A stretch of 64,000 nt of DNA, from the NCBI GenBank assembly GCA_964017155.1, contig OZ024866.1, forward strand, positions 24,770,466-24,834,465, given 5' to 3'. Shown piece after piece: positions 31,262 to 49,331 of this stretch. This stretch comes from Oasisia sp. SBJ-2009 (taxonomy: Eukaryota; Annelida; Polychaeta; Sabellida; Siboglinidae). The notes under the pieces were generated by a model. That model ran no database searches. It was not told the DNA's origin and saw only the letters and a list, made by a program, of their open reading frames with translations. Position 1 is the first letter of the stretch. Every line of letters begins with the position of its first letter. Position numbers and translations under genes: made by a program.

Positions 31262-31654
31262 CTAGTCTGTTGCTAACTCACCATGGGTTCTCTGTTCATC
31301 CCGAGAACCACTTGTTTCTTCGCCTCACAGTGGAGGAACTGAAGCACCCCCTGAGACTTTTCCTGTTCTATTCTACACCCCCTGTGCCAATCATTGGCAC
31401 TGCCGTCTCTGAACACAGCAACACTCACTTTTATCACATCTATCTGTTATGTACAACAATATTCTAACTTAGGATGGAACCATCTATTACATACAACTAT
31501 ATTTATATCGGACAAACCTGTCGATTATATACAACAAGACTGAGGTCAGACATATATATTGCATACAAGAAAAGTCAGAGAATAAAAAATAACAGAATAA
31601 GTAGTCATCACATAATGAATTCGTACTGTGCTGCTCGCTCTATCATCACATGAC
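31262..31654. other. Unit A post-satellite segment
   Basis: No gene recognised. A + frame at 31270-31467 (65 codons) is kept in B (48332-48532). Part of it, from AACCACTTGTTTCTTCGCC on, recurs again in B at 49332, where it follows a tetranucleotide array. Confidence 0.55.
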
Positions 31655-32008
31655 ATTGTCACATATTCTACTGTCTCATTACTGTCACATGATGTACTCA
31701 CACTGGACTATACTCATTGTCACGTTACTATCACAGGACATAATTATATTATGCCTTTCTCGACTGTTATATGCCTTACCTACATTGTGCAATATTCGAC
31801 CGACTCGTGCTGTACTTACACTGTGCCATACTCGAATGTCATATGCCATACTTACATAGTGCCATATGTTCCGGTCACAAGGAATAATTACATTGTGCTA
31901 TACTCTACTGTCACGTGCCATACTTACATTGTGCCTTACTCTACTCTCTCATGCCGTACTTATATTGTGTCATATGCTATTGTCACATGCTGTACTTACA
32001 TTGCTGAT
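31655..32008. repeat. 36-bp minisatellite, unit A
   Basis: About ten degenerate copies of a 36-bp unit similar to TACTTACATTGTGCCATA plus CTCTACTGTCACATGCCA. Because 36 is a multiple of three, the + strand stays open (31628-32062) and reads as a 12-residue repeat like YSTVTCHTYIVP. I see no evidence that it is translated. Confidence 0.9.
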
Positions 32009-33453
<1,445 letters not shown>

Positions 33454-33878
33454 TTCCCATCTCTATGGATGTAGACCCATCAAAACATTTCTATGAACAT
33501 TCGTTCATTAAAATGTACCGACACACCGTCTGGCGCATGGCCTATAACTTGTACGATTCCCAACACTCTGTTACAATAGTTGATCATGCTTAATGTTTAT
33601 TTTAGCTATTTATAATTTGTTTATTTTCATATACATTTTAGCTTAGTATTGATCTCTACATATATACATTTAATCCTGTCTGTTCACAGCAAACCGCCCT
33701 GACACTCCGTCAGGTTTGCAACAAATAAAAGTAGCACAGGGTTGTGGGTGAACTTGTAAAGACTTGCATTGTTTTAATGTCATGCAAATGTTATACCACA
33801 CATAGTAAACATATATTCAAACAACAGCCACATAGCAATGCAAACTCCCAGAACACACCCAAACCCTGGTAGAGTGTA
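33454..33878. other. Unit B start, 3' flank of DIRS fossil
   Basis: Duplicate of 9511-9945. No gene. It begins at the unit junction and carries the landmark CCCATCTCTATGGATGTAG at 33466. Confidence 0.8.
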
Positions 33879-35050
33879 CTACTGTATATATTTCCCTAGA
33901 GTTATTGCAAGATGCTTGCGCATATCCCAGGAGGGGTTTATGTAAATCTCGTAGGCATTACTAGCCCAGGGACCCTGTGCCTTAATGACCTCTGATAGAA
34001 GCCCACATTCCAAGGCAAACGATGCTCCCCCTCGTCTAAAACTAAGCCCTGAATAACCCGAGGGCTTTAAATTCAAGTTTCCCAAGTATTATGCAGCTTA
34101 TCCTGGAAGACCTGCATTGTCAAAGGGAGCCAGCCAGTGCGCGTGGGGTATGTGAAAAGTGGGGCTGATGGCGGAGCGTTATACAGCCTTAAGGCGAGGA
34201 TAAGCGTCTGTGCAGGGCTGTGCCTGGGATGCGAGGAAGGGGGATGTGCAGTACGCGCTGCCGGTACTGGATAGTCTTCGACCACCGCACAGCTAAGCTT
34301 ACTCCGTCCTCAGAAAAGGTAGCATCCCCCCGACATAAATGTAAATTTGAGTCAAAGGATGTAATGCTTCTAACCAAAAGGTTAGGTTTCCGAAAAAAGG
34401 AGAACAACGCTACTAAGCATGCTGCCCAAAAGGTCACTTCTAGTGTCAAGGTGAAGTCTATCAGCTTAAATAACTGACGAAGGATAGCTGGTGTTATGGG
34501 CAGCTTTTGTTTATGTGAAACACCTAATACTCTTTTCGTACCTTTAAGCAAAATGTCTATGTACCAAGAGCCCTGAAAGGGGTTGGTATGACCTGCCTCT
34601 AGATGCATTATACGAACCACGTTTATGTATTGCTTAATTGAAGTGTAAGCCAATTTTTAGACAAAAATGCTATATTTCGACAAGCGTTTTCCTGTGACAG
34701 AGGTACTGGGTTAATGTCCCCGAATACACAGAAGTGCTGATACAGCTTACGTTGCGAAGCATATGTAAGACGCGTAATAGGTGCAAAGACCTGTTCTTGC
34801 AGCCAACGGACTTTGTCATCTAGTGAGTCCAGGAACCCAGGACCTGTCCACAATATATAGAAACCCATTATAGGACATGTGCCATGATAACGGCGACAGT
34901 GCTAACAATACATTCAGATACTGCCTAGCATTGGGTTCATGTAGCCGAGAAATTCTATCTGCTAAGACATTATCTTCCCCCGGAACATGGACCGCTTTCA
35001 AGCGGAAGTTAAATATAATAGCAGTTCACACTACCCGTCTTGTCTTCCGA
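33879..35050 (-). pseudogene. DIRS-type retrotransposon fossil, unit B
   Basis: Same element as at 9946-11128, with the RNase H end (VHVPGEDNVLADRISRL) and tyrosine recombinase. Specific lesions: a 4-bp deletion relative to A near 34648 breaks the frame after FLSKNWL (also in C); a 7-8-bp deletion with substitutions near 34219 breaks it after HIPLPRIPG; the catalytic box reads GLSFRRGG, with the His replaced by Leu. The nonsense codon of A is absent here (SNLHLCRGD reads through). Not functional. Confidence 0.85.
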
Positions 35051-35714
35051 TATGAGTAAGGGCCGACAGCGAAAATGTAAACATCGCCGCAATTTTCTTT
35101 AATAATACCCCGCAATTGTTACCCTTCCTCGCCATTCCGATTTCGCGTCGTGAAGACGCTTCGGCTCAGTCCACACAATTTCAAGTGAAAGTTACTTGTA
35201 AATTGTATGTATGTAGTTCACTTCTTATATAGCCATCCCTTCAGCAAACCCAAAGTAACCTTGTAAGGCAGATTGCATCTGATGAGGGGAACCATCGATA
35301 ACTGCCCGTTTCAAGGCAAACTGGCCCCTACTACACACGTACGTTGTCAACATCCGAGACATCTAACATTGCAACAATACCGTCTATGTGATGTTTTGCC
35401 AAGAACGACGAGTGTGTATGTTAGGCCTTCTTAATTAGCTTTTGACTTGTTAAAGATTGCAGTTGTTGATTTGCGATTGGCTGAAGAGGTGAAGATTCGT
35501 CATCCAACCCTGGTCATTGCCCACGTTAGCCGGGTGGCCGCTGGTGAGAGGAGTTTGTATTAAACAATGCTATTGCAATGAAAATGTGGCCGTATAATCC
35601 GGGTGGCCGGTGGCGAAGGGGCCGTATAAGAAGGCGACTACTGTATATGCGTCAAGTTGCAGAGTGTATAAAATAACTGCAAAGTTCAATATGTATACAT
35701 CGCGCTGTGTATTC

Positions 35715-35767
<53 letters not shown>

Positions 35768-35770
35768 TAT

Positions 35771-35819
<49 letters not shown>

Positions 35820-35822
35820 TAT

Positions 35823-35920
<98 letters not shown>

Positions 35921-35957
35921 GTGTATATGTATATATATGTATATGTATATGTATATA

Positions 35958-36020
<63 letters not shown>

Positions 36021-36864
36021 TCATGGTTATATCAGCGTTCGGCGTGTTTGTAAACACGATCCTGTTGCCCGATGATATTCCCTGGGTCAGCACTTCGAGG
36101 TGTGAATAGGTGCGGCCGGCCGAAACTAGCTGTCGCTCCCGTACCTATTGCGTAATTTTGTACCGGGCGACGTTCGTGGGACGTGGCAGCGACTGGCTGT
36201 CCGAGCACGCGTGGCTGTCCGTCGAACGATTATGGGATATGGCGAATATGTTGCGCTCAGCAAGTCAAACTAAAAAGAATCGCATTGAACATGTTCTCAG
36301 CTGAGAAAGAAATGATCTTACTAATAACATTGAAAGTCGTCAAAATGGCATTGGTTGAAGGCTTGTCTCTTCAACTAGATTACCCGGACGTCAACCAGCA
36401 CCATGACATTTAAGGTGGGTAAAGACTGAATAGAACTAGATGCTCTTTGAGGTGTATACCCAGCCAATACACTGCTAAGAAGGTCCACCTTGCGTTATGC
36501 TCTTAATTAATTGCAAAACTTTTTTTGACAAATACAGATTCTATTTTAGTTCTAAGATCTATTAAGACCTCCGTCCGCAAATGTGTTTAATAGTGATTTT
36601 CTGTTCAAAGAGTCGGGTTTACTGTTCCAAAGATATAGAAATGCCAATTTTTAACCACCTTGTTTGGTACTGAGTTAAGACTACCTATGTGCCAAATGGA
36701 ACTGCACAGCACAGATTGCATGGTGATACTTTCCCCCTAAATGATAATTCCATCCTGCTATATAGTTCACAATGTTTTTGAAATTAGAAATAAATTTCCC
36801 CGGTCTTTTTATCGGCTTCTTTTGTACCTGTATAAACGCCGTATTTTTTTGGGGAAATCACTAG
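35051..36864. other. Unit B segment with (TA)n
   Basis: Duplicate of 11129-12904. TA repeats lie at 35716-36018, longer and more interrupted than in A. The short + frames at 36110-36304 and 36183-36413 match those of A and have no recognised motif. The - strand frame seen in A at 12591-13010 is broken here. Confidence 0.7.
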
Positions 36865-37145
36865 TTCATTTTTGATCATCAGGTTCAACTAAGAGGACCC
36901 GGGTTGGAATCCTGTGCTGCGGTGTTAAAACCTTGGGCAATTTATTACATTCTACATTGCTCACGTTCACTCAGCTGTATACATGAATACCTGGCAATAG
37001 ACAAGTGATTGATATGTGTGTGAGTAGCCTTCGCGCATTATTTGCAGCATATGTCTGCATGCTTCCCAGAGATGTGTCAGTGTCTGATTGAATAGGACTG
37101 CCAGGCAAGTAAAGTGTAAAGCGCTTTGAGAAGTCCTTGTCTAAA
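36865..37145 (+). mobile_element. tRNA-derived SINE fragment, unit B
   Basis: Duplicate of 12905-13185. The B-box-like GGTTGGAATCC starts at 36902, preceded by GACCCG, closer to a tRNA T-arm than in A. The tail AAAGCGCTTTGAG is at about 37120-37132. Confidence 0.65.
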
Positions 37146-37673
37146 TTCCAGCTGTTCTTCTCCGATTTACATTTACGATTTATTGCTGTTATTCTGCAAT
37201 CCAGATTCTTTCCAGCGACTTCAACTTATGGCTTAGCAACGTAGTGCCTCAATGTTTTCCCGGATCATGCACATCTGCCTTTCTTTTCTATTTTCGGACA
37301 CATAGCCCCGTTCTTTATTCCTCTGTGAACTTCCCGTCTCTCTTGCAGGTGTTCAGTAATTTTTTTTGTCAATCAAATCATCTTCCAACTCGCTCAGCCA
37401 CCGGCACCGCCAGCATCTCTACTCGCACTTCACCAATGCCTGTTTATCTTTCCAAACAAGCGTAAACGAAAAAACCGTACGAATTGCCGGGCTGTGACAG
37501 GTTTCACAAAGCTTACATTACTTTCCACCACTGTGTGTGTGTGTGTGTGTGTGTGCGTGTGCGTGTGCTTGTGTGTGTGCGTGTGCGTGTGTGTGTGTGT
37601 GCGTGCACGTTCGCTTGTGCACGGATGTCCGGGGATGAGGGTGTGTGTATGTGGGCTTGTGTGCGCGCGCGTA

Positions 37674-37735
<62 letters not shown>

Positions 37736-37824
37736 GAATTCCATTATAAAGAAGTGCATTAGTGATTTCGCTCAGCAGCACCTCGACTGTAGATAGAATT
37801 ACCTGTGAACATTCTTGCATCCGG
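37146..37824. other. Unit B segment with (GT)n
   Basis: Duplicate of 13186-13914. GT/GTGC repeats at 37533-37733 are shorter than in A. No gene. Confidence 0.8.
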
Positions 37825-38035
37825 GACATTATGTATGTTTAGAAAGTATTTAAAACATATCTTTTTATTAGACATTTCAATTAATTCAAATTGTTTTGAA
37901 ATGACGGACATTGCATTAGAATTTCTTTTTAGTGTCATACACGTTTTAATCAGTGTTTATGTTTTAGATTAATTTATAGATTTATATAAATATATATTTA
38001 CGTACACAGTTTTAGTAAAGGTTTTAATTTTAATT

Positions 38036-38087
<52 letters not shown>

Positions 38088-38335
38088 CATACCAAGTTTT
38101 AGTACTATACATCTTAAAAGCAGTGTTTAATTTATTTTAAAATAATTTATATAATTTACATACAAAGGGGTTTACTAGTACATCTTAAAACCAAAACATT
38201 TCATGACTTATATTAATTTATATAATTTACATTTCGATTTATTAATATACACTCAGTATATTTCTTGTGCAGCGCATGGATCCGCTATGCGGGAATTAGC
38301 GCTATATAAAACCGTTATTATTATTATTATTATTT
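37825..38335 (+). mobile_element. L2/CR1-like LINE 3' end with (ATT)n tail, unit B
   Basis: Duplicate of 13915-14452, with the box TTAGCGCTATATAAAAC and an ATT run at about 38317-38333. The TA tract at 38036-38086 is shorter than in A. Confidence 0.5.
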
Positions 38336-41300
38336 AAAACGTCCAGTGTCCATTTTTTAGCAAATAGATGAATGAAACGCAGAAATGAGTAGCGCTGCAA
38401 TCCTTTTTCGTTCTGATGCACAATGTGTCAGAGTGAATAAGTTTTTGAGGTTGTCTCACTTTATCCGTCTCCCTTCTGATTTACCTCTCCCCATCCCTTC
38501 CTTTAAAAATACTCAACATGTTCTCCCTTCCTCCCTGCTTGGAGGCCCCTCGCCCTCTCCTTCTCCCACTCCCTCACTTTCTTTATCCTCTACTGTTTCC
38601 CTTTTCACTGTCCCTCTACACCCCTCTTCCTCCATACGTTCATCCACCAATCCTTTTTCAATCCTCCTGTCATTTTAATTTAAGCCGCAATTCGGTACGG
38701 GCATGGATAATTGCACATTTGACAACAAGAACGAAGTTACTTGTGCTATTCAAGGCGTGTGTAATACCTGTCATGTTTCATTGTCAGTTTAACACAGACA
38801 ATGCAATGCTTCACTGCCGTGGACATTCTTAGACTGACGTGCGGCCTCCGACAATGGTATGCTCTTAGTCCCGCGCAAGAACGCATTGATTGACAACGTA
38901 TAATTAGCAGCCTCTTTCGCGTTGAACATGACAGCTGCTACAAACAAATGACTTAAGCGTTCGCTCGAAAGCATGCATTTGTCGAAATGCAGTTGTAATC
39001 GAAATGCAGTTCTCCCGGTTTTCAGTACAAGACCAACTTCGCGTGTTTATGGATGTTTCGTGTGCGGTCGGGTGCAGCGTATTGCATGCTATTCGGCAAA
39101 CAATACACATTTGACGCTCTACGTGGTTTGACAGTTGGACTCGAATGAGCTGCACATATTGCAGTGTGGCAGTCATCAGACATTGGGATATACAACTAGA
39201 CGCCAAAAAAGAGAGCGACGATTGCTACAGACAGTTGCTTTAAGGTAGGCTATGTGTGTAATGGTGTTGTGTTATTTAGAACGGCAACTGCAACTGGTGG
39301 TAGTACACTGCATATATTGCCATGTGGTACAGTGTCGACATTATGTATTGCTAACTTGCATAGTCAAACCTGCAAGGCATTACCATCATTATGCATAACT
39401 GTTAGCGTCGTTCTACTGTGAATATAATTGCACAGATAATCCATTTCTCATTAATCAAAACATTATTTGGCAACATATTTGATATGTAATGAATGGATCC
39501 ACTTGCTTATTTTCGTCGATATAAATGTTAGGTAAGCATTGTATTTATTAATACAATAAAATAGCAAATAACAAATGTTTTAATCCACCTCGGTTTATTA
39601 TCTTAAATTATGAATTATCGTATATCAATGCGAGTTATATTATTCAGTGTAGGATGCACTGCATTATGTATCTGCGTTTAGAAATAATGTCTTGTTTAAT
39701 TTTATGACGGAAAAACGACGGCGATGTGTGCGCCATATTGTTGCCAAACTTCCGCTTCCGAACCATAAATCTGCATAAGTCAACATTAATAATTATAGTT
39801 ATGTATGTTAACATGTTTGATGTATCATGTGATAGAGCATGACATATAAGCGATATTTTAATGTAATGTTACAACATAAATAACATCAGATATATCAGCT
39901 TACGTGTCTTACAAGTTGACACCAGAATTTCACCAGATAAGGCTCGACATGGGTTTATAAGCAAATAAAATGGCTACCTCCATTGCAACTGAGTGTTTCC
40001 GACCGCACGTGGCGGAAGGGGTTACCAGTGACGCTCATCCTATGGAGGTCACAACCTGTCTGGCGAACAGGGGTTTGGGCCAGGTAATTTCCTCCCATAG
40101 GAACACTCCCGGCGGAAGTCGGTCAGTTGTGAGGGAGTAAGGATTGTGACCAACCGTGCCAGGGAACGTTATGAGTAGCAACCGATGAGGTATCTCTGGC
40201 CGTACTAGTTACATTAGATTGTACTACAGGCTATGTACACAGTGTCTACCACTTCCTCATTCCCTCTTTTTCATTTTCAAAGTTTTTCTTTAAAACAGTA
40301 AATGTGTGACATTGACATTGACTGTTATTTTTAAGGTATTAAGAAAAATATTAATTTAACTAAATTCAAGGCTTTTACGTTTAACTTTAAAACACATTTT
40401 GTTTTGTTTTAATCGTACACAACATCTCAGCTTCACGACAAGCTTTATTAAATTTTTATTAAACTATATTATTAAAAGTTACACAAATGCTGGAACTATT
40501 TTAAATTGTGAAACAGTTAATAGCATGCATTACATCATAACTATTTTACTCGTAGTAAATAGCTCAGATGCAATCATTTTTACTATATAAATATACTGCT
40601 ACATCTTTAATCGTCAATAACTAAATAAATGCAACTATATGTTAACAATAATACGTTCAATGTACGTATAAATAACTGCGATCATTCAATGTTAAGATAT
40701 TGTTAACATTTGTTTGCGTTTATTTATACATGTATATGTTATGTACTATAACCTTTGGTTATACTCTTTTCCAAGAGATATTCATTCATGTTAAATTAAT
40801 ATTTTTCTTAATACGTAAGAAACATAGTAAATAGAAATACAACTACTCAATCAGTATAATCGCGTACATACATCACCACACTTTCATACATGTACACAAC
40901 ACGTGATAAAGTACCTGCATCAATAAAACAACTATTAAAAAATTATGACATTATCGAGCATATATTGAACTTACACATTTTCCTTTTTATTATATAAAAC
41001 ATAGGATTGTGCATACATTCATAATTATTAGACACACATAAACAAATAGGCTGCACATACACACGCTCCCACACCTAATGAAAATTTATTGAAGATAACG
41101 ATCTTGAGAATATGTTGGATATTGTTAGACGATGCAACATTTTCTGGTTTAATAACCGTCACTAAACATTCATGCTTGTAGGACGCAATTATACTCGTTT
41201 TATAATTTTTCTGGCAAAACATCTTTGAAATTGGCTGTTGGGCAACTTTAGTGCCGCGATATGAAGTGCTCAAAACCACAATTAGCAGTCCTGTCCAGAA

Positions 41301-41629
41301 AAATCAGTTTGTGCATGCTTTTACAGATCGTGTACTGTTAATTATGTATCCATCAGACCATGTATTTTCATTTTCTAACAATATAGTTGTGAATGGTTGC
41401 AGTTAAAATACTGTGTTTTAACGCAAAAGCACTGTCAAATGTTTCTCTAAACCAATTTGTTCACTTGCAGAGTTTAGGGTAATATCGGTTCAGTGTTGTG
41501 TGTGGCAGGTTCATACCCTGCTGGTGTTCCTTATGCAAACACTACATGTTGTGTGCACACACATTGATTCCATTTTATACGTTTAGCTGGTTTTGTGATA
41601 TTTTTGAAATGCATTAAACTACTTATATC

Positions 41630-41702
<73 letters not shown>

Positions 41703-41705
41703 GTG

Positions 41706-41738
<33 letters not shown>

Positions 41739-42161
41739 GTATAATATATATATATATATATAATATACATGTACATCAGCAGGAATATGAATTCTTTCTT
41801 CATAGATGTCATGCATCTTGGTTGCCAAACAAAGAGGAATTAATATCCAACTCACACAAATAAAACATAAGACCTACAAGTGGGCTGTACAAGAAGGCAG
41901 ATAGCATGTTTCTCGCTAGCAGCATCATACTGCTCAGTTCTATCAGGACATCAAGTTAAGTACAACAATTAGAACTCTTGTTGAGGTTAGCATACCATAT
42001 GCTGAAGACTGGAAAAATTGAGACTTCTATCTATCTTATCATGACTAGTTGGGTGCACATAAAACAGATAGGGAGAGAGAGAGACAGAGAGAGGTGGTGT
42101 CCGCAACAAAAGTGAGTAAATTGTATGAGCATGGCTGAAGAGAGAGAAAAACAATGAGAGA

Positions 42162-42239
<78 letters not shown>

Positions 42240-42260
42240 CAGAGATGGGGTGGGTTGGGG
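38336..42260. other. Unit B AT-rich non-coding segment
   Basis: Duplicate of 14453-18332. It contains a TA tract at 41636-41764 and GA repeats at 42067-42246. At about 40437-40465 there is a small local rearrangement relative to A: the stretch with TTTGCACGTACGGAA is missing. No gene recognised. Confidence 0.7.
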
Positions 42261-42741
42261 GCACCAGTGAATGATGACTGAGATGATCCCTAATAGTCAC
42301 CAGTCCATCAGAGAATTATGATTGAGATGGTCCCTAAGAGTCATCAGGGCACCAGTGAATGATGACTGAGATGATCCCTAATAGTCACCAGTCCATCAGA
42401 GAATTATGATTGAGATGGTCCCTAAGAGTCATCAGAGCACCAGTGAATGATGACTGAGATGGTCCCTAATAGTCACCAGTTCATCAGAGAATTATGATTG
42501 AGATGGTTCTTAAGAGAATCAGAGCATCAGAGAATGATGACTGAGACAGTCCCTATCATTCACCAGTGCATCAGAGAATGTTGACCAACACAATCCCTAA
42601 GAATCATTAGCCCAGTACTAGAGAATGATGATCGAGATGGTCCCTAAGAGTTACTAGTGCACCAGAGAATGACGAGACGGTCCCTATGTGTAATCTGTGT
42701 ACCAGACAGTGAAATCATTGACAGGGTCCCTAAGAGTGTCC
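42261..42741. repeat. 44-bp minisatellite with three 88-bp dimers, unit B
   Basis: Same array as 18333-18725 plus exactly one more 88-bp dimer (481 versus 393 bp). C has the same length, so B and C share the expansion. Confidence 0.93.
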
Positions 42742-45219
42742 AGGATACATTCAGTCCCTCAGACAGGGGCGTCAGAATGAAATGATTGAGAGCTCCCAAA
42801 TGTGCTCTCAAGGTATCAGTCACTTAAAGACGGAACCCATTCAAAGACTTCTAACAGTGTTTTCGCTCCAAGTTTTGTTCCGTTAACAGGGATCTAAAGT
42901 AACTATGCTATGTATATTATGACTTTGAGTAATTGTCTATAGAAAGTATCTCTAGAAATTTAATATATAATCATATTGCACTGACTGGCACCATCCATTA
43001 ATGAAAGAGAGGGAGGGAGGGAGGGAGGGAGGGTGGGAGGGAGGGAGGGAGGGAGGGAGAGAGAGAGTGAGAGAGAGATATGGGGGTAGTGTATGTGCCT
43101 GAAGAGTGACGGTTAACGTAGCTGAAGATAGACAGAGAGAAGCCGTATCTGCAACTGAAGAGAGTAAAGTGTGTGTGTGTGGCTGAAGAGAGAAAGCAGG
43201 AGTGAGAGAAAGGGAGGGAGAATGAGATGGTGAACACATCTAAAGTAAAAGACGTTGTGAATGCGACAGTGATGGCACAGATTATAAATATCGATTTTAA
43301 AAACTTGGCTTAAACCATCTGCCGACAACTTCTGAAACCGTCCATATGCAAGAACGTGTAAGTATGAATAGTTTTTTCAGTGCATATGTATGTTGCTTCG
43401 TGCTACTAAGGTTGTATCACACAGCAGTGTGGCACTATGGTATGCGTTTAATAATCCTTTTTCTATCTACAAGGTAACGTTTGCCTTTTATGAAATGTTT
43501 TGACAATTATATTTCAGTCAATTTGAATCTTTCTTACAATGGAGTGGAAATATTTGTGTAAATAGCATGTAAACCTTCACAGCAGAGGTTAGAGAATAAA
43601 TATAAACCAAACAGTAATATGTTACAGTTGATCTAATTTCTTAATTATTCTATGATACATATTAATAACAAATATGTATATAAATGAAACCATCATCATA
43701 CATTCTTAAATTCCCTCCATCTTTATATATAACTGATCTGTGTATAATACTAACTTCACTACTCCTGCCAACGCTTCTAGCTGTCCAGATATGCATTGTT
43801 TATGGCATCTAGACTGCCTTGGGAATGGAACATAGCATTGATGTCGTACTTTTACACACAAAAACCTATACTACTACAGTCACTATTCAACCACTGGCAC
43901 ATATACATATTGTGCACAGATGGGAAACAGACATGGTAAGTCAATAAAACAAACGTATTGAAGTGTGCACACACAACTTGTAACCAGTCACAAACACTAT
44001 TTCAGTAGACAGTTCAGCAGAATAAAGACATATCAACTAAGTAAAACAACCTAACAAAATAAAATTGGCCCACCATAATACTGATGGCCCTCTAAAATAA
44101 AGATAACCCACCAAAATATACAGCCCAACAGAACAAAGATAGCCCACCAGACAAAAGATAACCCACCAACATATTAAATCCACTAGAATAAGATAGCCCA
44201 ACAGAATTTAGACAACCCACTGGATCTCGCATCAAGTTGGTTTTCAACATTACCTAACATATGTATAAGCACATGGGCAACAGTGAAACCTTACTTAGCC
44301 ATCGACACTCTACAAATTCACTTAATGTGTAAATTAAACAGACACTGTACAATGTCATCCATTCTGTGATAAATGACTCCTATATGCAAAGTAACACTTT
44401 TAAGGAACTGCAAGACAATCGCATGTTTGTACAGTTGTATGTTAAATCAATGTTTAAATTTAACCGTGCACGTCCTATTAGACATTTGAGTCAAGTAGCA
44501 GCATGATGAGAACAACATCTCTCTGCTTGCCAGTATCAGCAGTACTCCATACAATGTCCCTCACAGCTGCTTTTAGCAATATCACTTTGGTTGTATTATT
44601 CAAACCATATCTCATCTTATGGCCAGTTGAACACAGTGCCAAAAATACAAATATTTACATAATTTTATTATAAATATTATATTTACAAGCAAGTGTTTTC
44701 ATATTTTTTAGTACATATCTGGTCTGTTACCTGAGTCATTTACAAGTATACACCTCATACAAATTTCTCTGACAACAGAACCATTAGGGCCAAGCAGTAA
44801 TTTGTAATGGGAACCTACTGCATGGGAAAGTTAAACATCAAAGGCTATTGTGGTTAACTCTGATTGCCTTGGCATTACTGCCAATCAATTTTTATTTTGA
44901 AACTGGATGTTCTGTTTATAGTTTGAAAGAGTTGCAGGCAGAATCTTTCAAATTGCTAATTTTGTTCTAATCTTAATAAAGTAAGTAAGCACAAATACTG
45001 GGTAATCAGGCAGTAAACCTTCAACATGCATGTTGCAGTCATAAGAATAAAATAGTAAATGAAAACACCCTAGGAGTTGGTAACCCCATTAGTATTAGGA
45101 CTCTCAAATTTTAAAGAATTATTATTTCAAAGTATGGTTTTAGAATGAAGCCCATTACAGAAAAAATATAATGGGACAATATATATATATATATATATAA
45201 AATTGTATATATATATATA

Positions 45220-45291
<72 letters not shown>

Positions 45292-45655
45292 GCATTCAGA
45301 CTACAACGTTACTCACCAGCATGAGAGATGTGCAACTAATCAACAGAACTATTCAGCAATCATTCTGCCAAAATAAGAACAATTTAAACATTGACTTGGT
45401 TAGTACTCAAGTAAAAGATCACTTACATTGTCCCAGATGATTGAGGCATATCTATAAGTAAGGCAAAAAAGAGGATCTCTTATACATATACCAGCTTTGT
45501 AATTAACATGGGAATGTGTGCAAACATAGTTAATCACCATGGCAATATGTCAGCATAGCAAGCCTTGCATAGCAAGCTTAGATAGAAGAGGGTCCAGCAT
45601 CATGACCACATCACCTTGGAAACAGGTCAGAGTTGTCATCTTGATAAAACCTGCT
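42742..45655. other. Unit B non-coding segment with deletion
   Basis: Duplicate of 18726-22111, with changes. The GGGA/GA tract is at 43006-43080. An extra 213 bp lies at 43184-43396. The 648-bp deletion junction is at 43930/43931 (GGGAAACAG joined to ACATGGTAAG). The degenerate minisatellite is at 44068-44222 and a TA tract at 45181-45288. No gene recognised. Confidence 0.75.
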
Positions 45656-45967
45656 CCACTTTGACACTGTTTAAGCCTGCAACACACTGACAAATGTTAT
45701 TATGTGCAACACACTGACATTGTGAGAGCTTCCAACACACTGACTTTGTGACAGCCTGCAACACACTTACACATGTTAATGCGTGCAACACACTGACACT
45801 TTTAGAGCTTGCAACACACTGACATTGTGACAGCCTGCAAAACACTGACACTTTTATAACCCGCAACATGTGACATTGTTTAAGACTGCAACACTGACAC
45901 ATAGAGCCTGACACTGACAGATCCTGCAACACATTGACACCTTTATAGCCTGTAACACAGAGACTCC
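45656..45967. repeat. 26-bp minisatellite, unit B
   Basis: Near-identical duplicate of 22112-22425, with the same copy number and the same shortened last monomers. Confidence 0.92.
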
Positions 45968-48326
<2,359 letters not shown>

Positions 48327-48941
48327 CTAGTGTGTTGCTAACTCACCATGGGTTCTCTGTTCATCTTGAGAACCACTTGTTTCTTCGCCTCACAGTGGAG
48401 GAACTGAAGCACCCCCTGATACTTTTCCTGTTCTATTCTACACCCCCTGTGCCAATCATTGGCACTGCCGTCTCTGAACACAGCAACACTCACTTTTATC
48501 ACATCTATCTGTTATGTACAACAATATTCTAACTTAGGATGGAACCATCTATTACATACAACTATATTTATATCGGACAAACCTGTCGATTATATACAAC
48601 AAGACTGAGGTCAGACATATATATTGCATACAAGAAAAGTCAGAGAATAAAAAATAACAGAATAAGTAGTCATCACATAATGAATTCGTACTGTGCTGCT
48701 CGCTCTATCATCACATGACATTGTCACATATTCTACTGTCTCATTACTGTCACATGATGTACTCACACTGGACTATACTCATTGTCACGTTACTATCACA
48801 GGACATAATTACATTATGCCTTTCTCGACTGTTATATGCCTTACCTACATTGTGCAATATTCGACCGACTCGTGCTGTACTTACACTGTGCCGTACTCGA
48901 ATGTCATATGCCATACTTACATAGTGCCATATGTTCCGGTC

Positions 48942-48942
<1 letters not shown>
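48327..48942. repeat. Post-satellite segment and truncated 36-bp minisatellite, first copy in unit B
   Basis: Duplicate of 31262-31880. From AACCACTTGTTTCTTCGCC at 48371 to GTTCCGGTCACA at about 48944 it is repeated again at 49332-49903. The 36-bp minisatellite is cut here by the tetranucleotide array. Confidence 0.88.
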
Positions 48943-49327
<385 letters not shown>

Positions 49328-49331
49328 CAGC

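Noticed and set aside
28144..31276. RQ- and DR-repeat frames on the + strand, apparently fused to antisense RT sequence
   Set aside because: The + frame is the complement of the real - strand RT reading, and the rest is GACAGA repeat. No + strand protein is supported.
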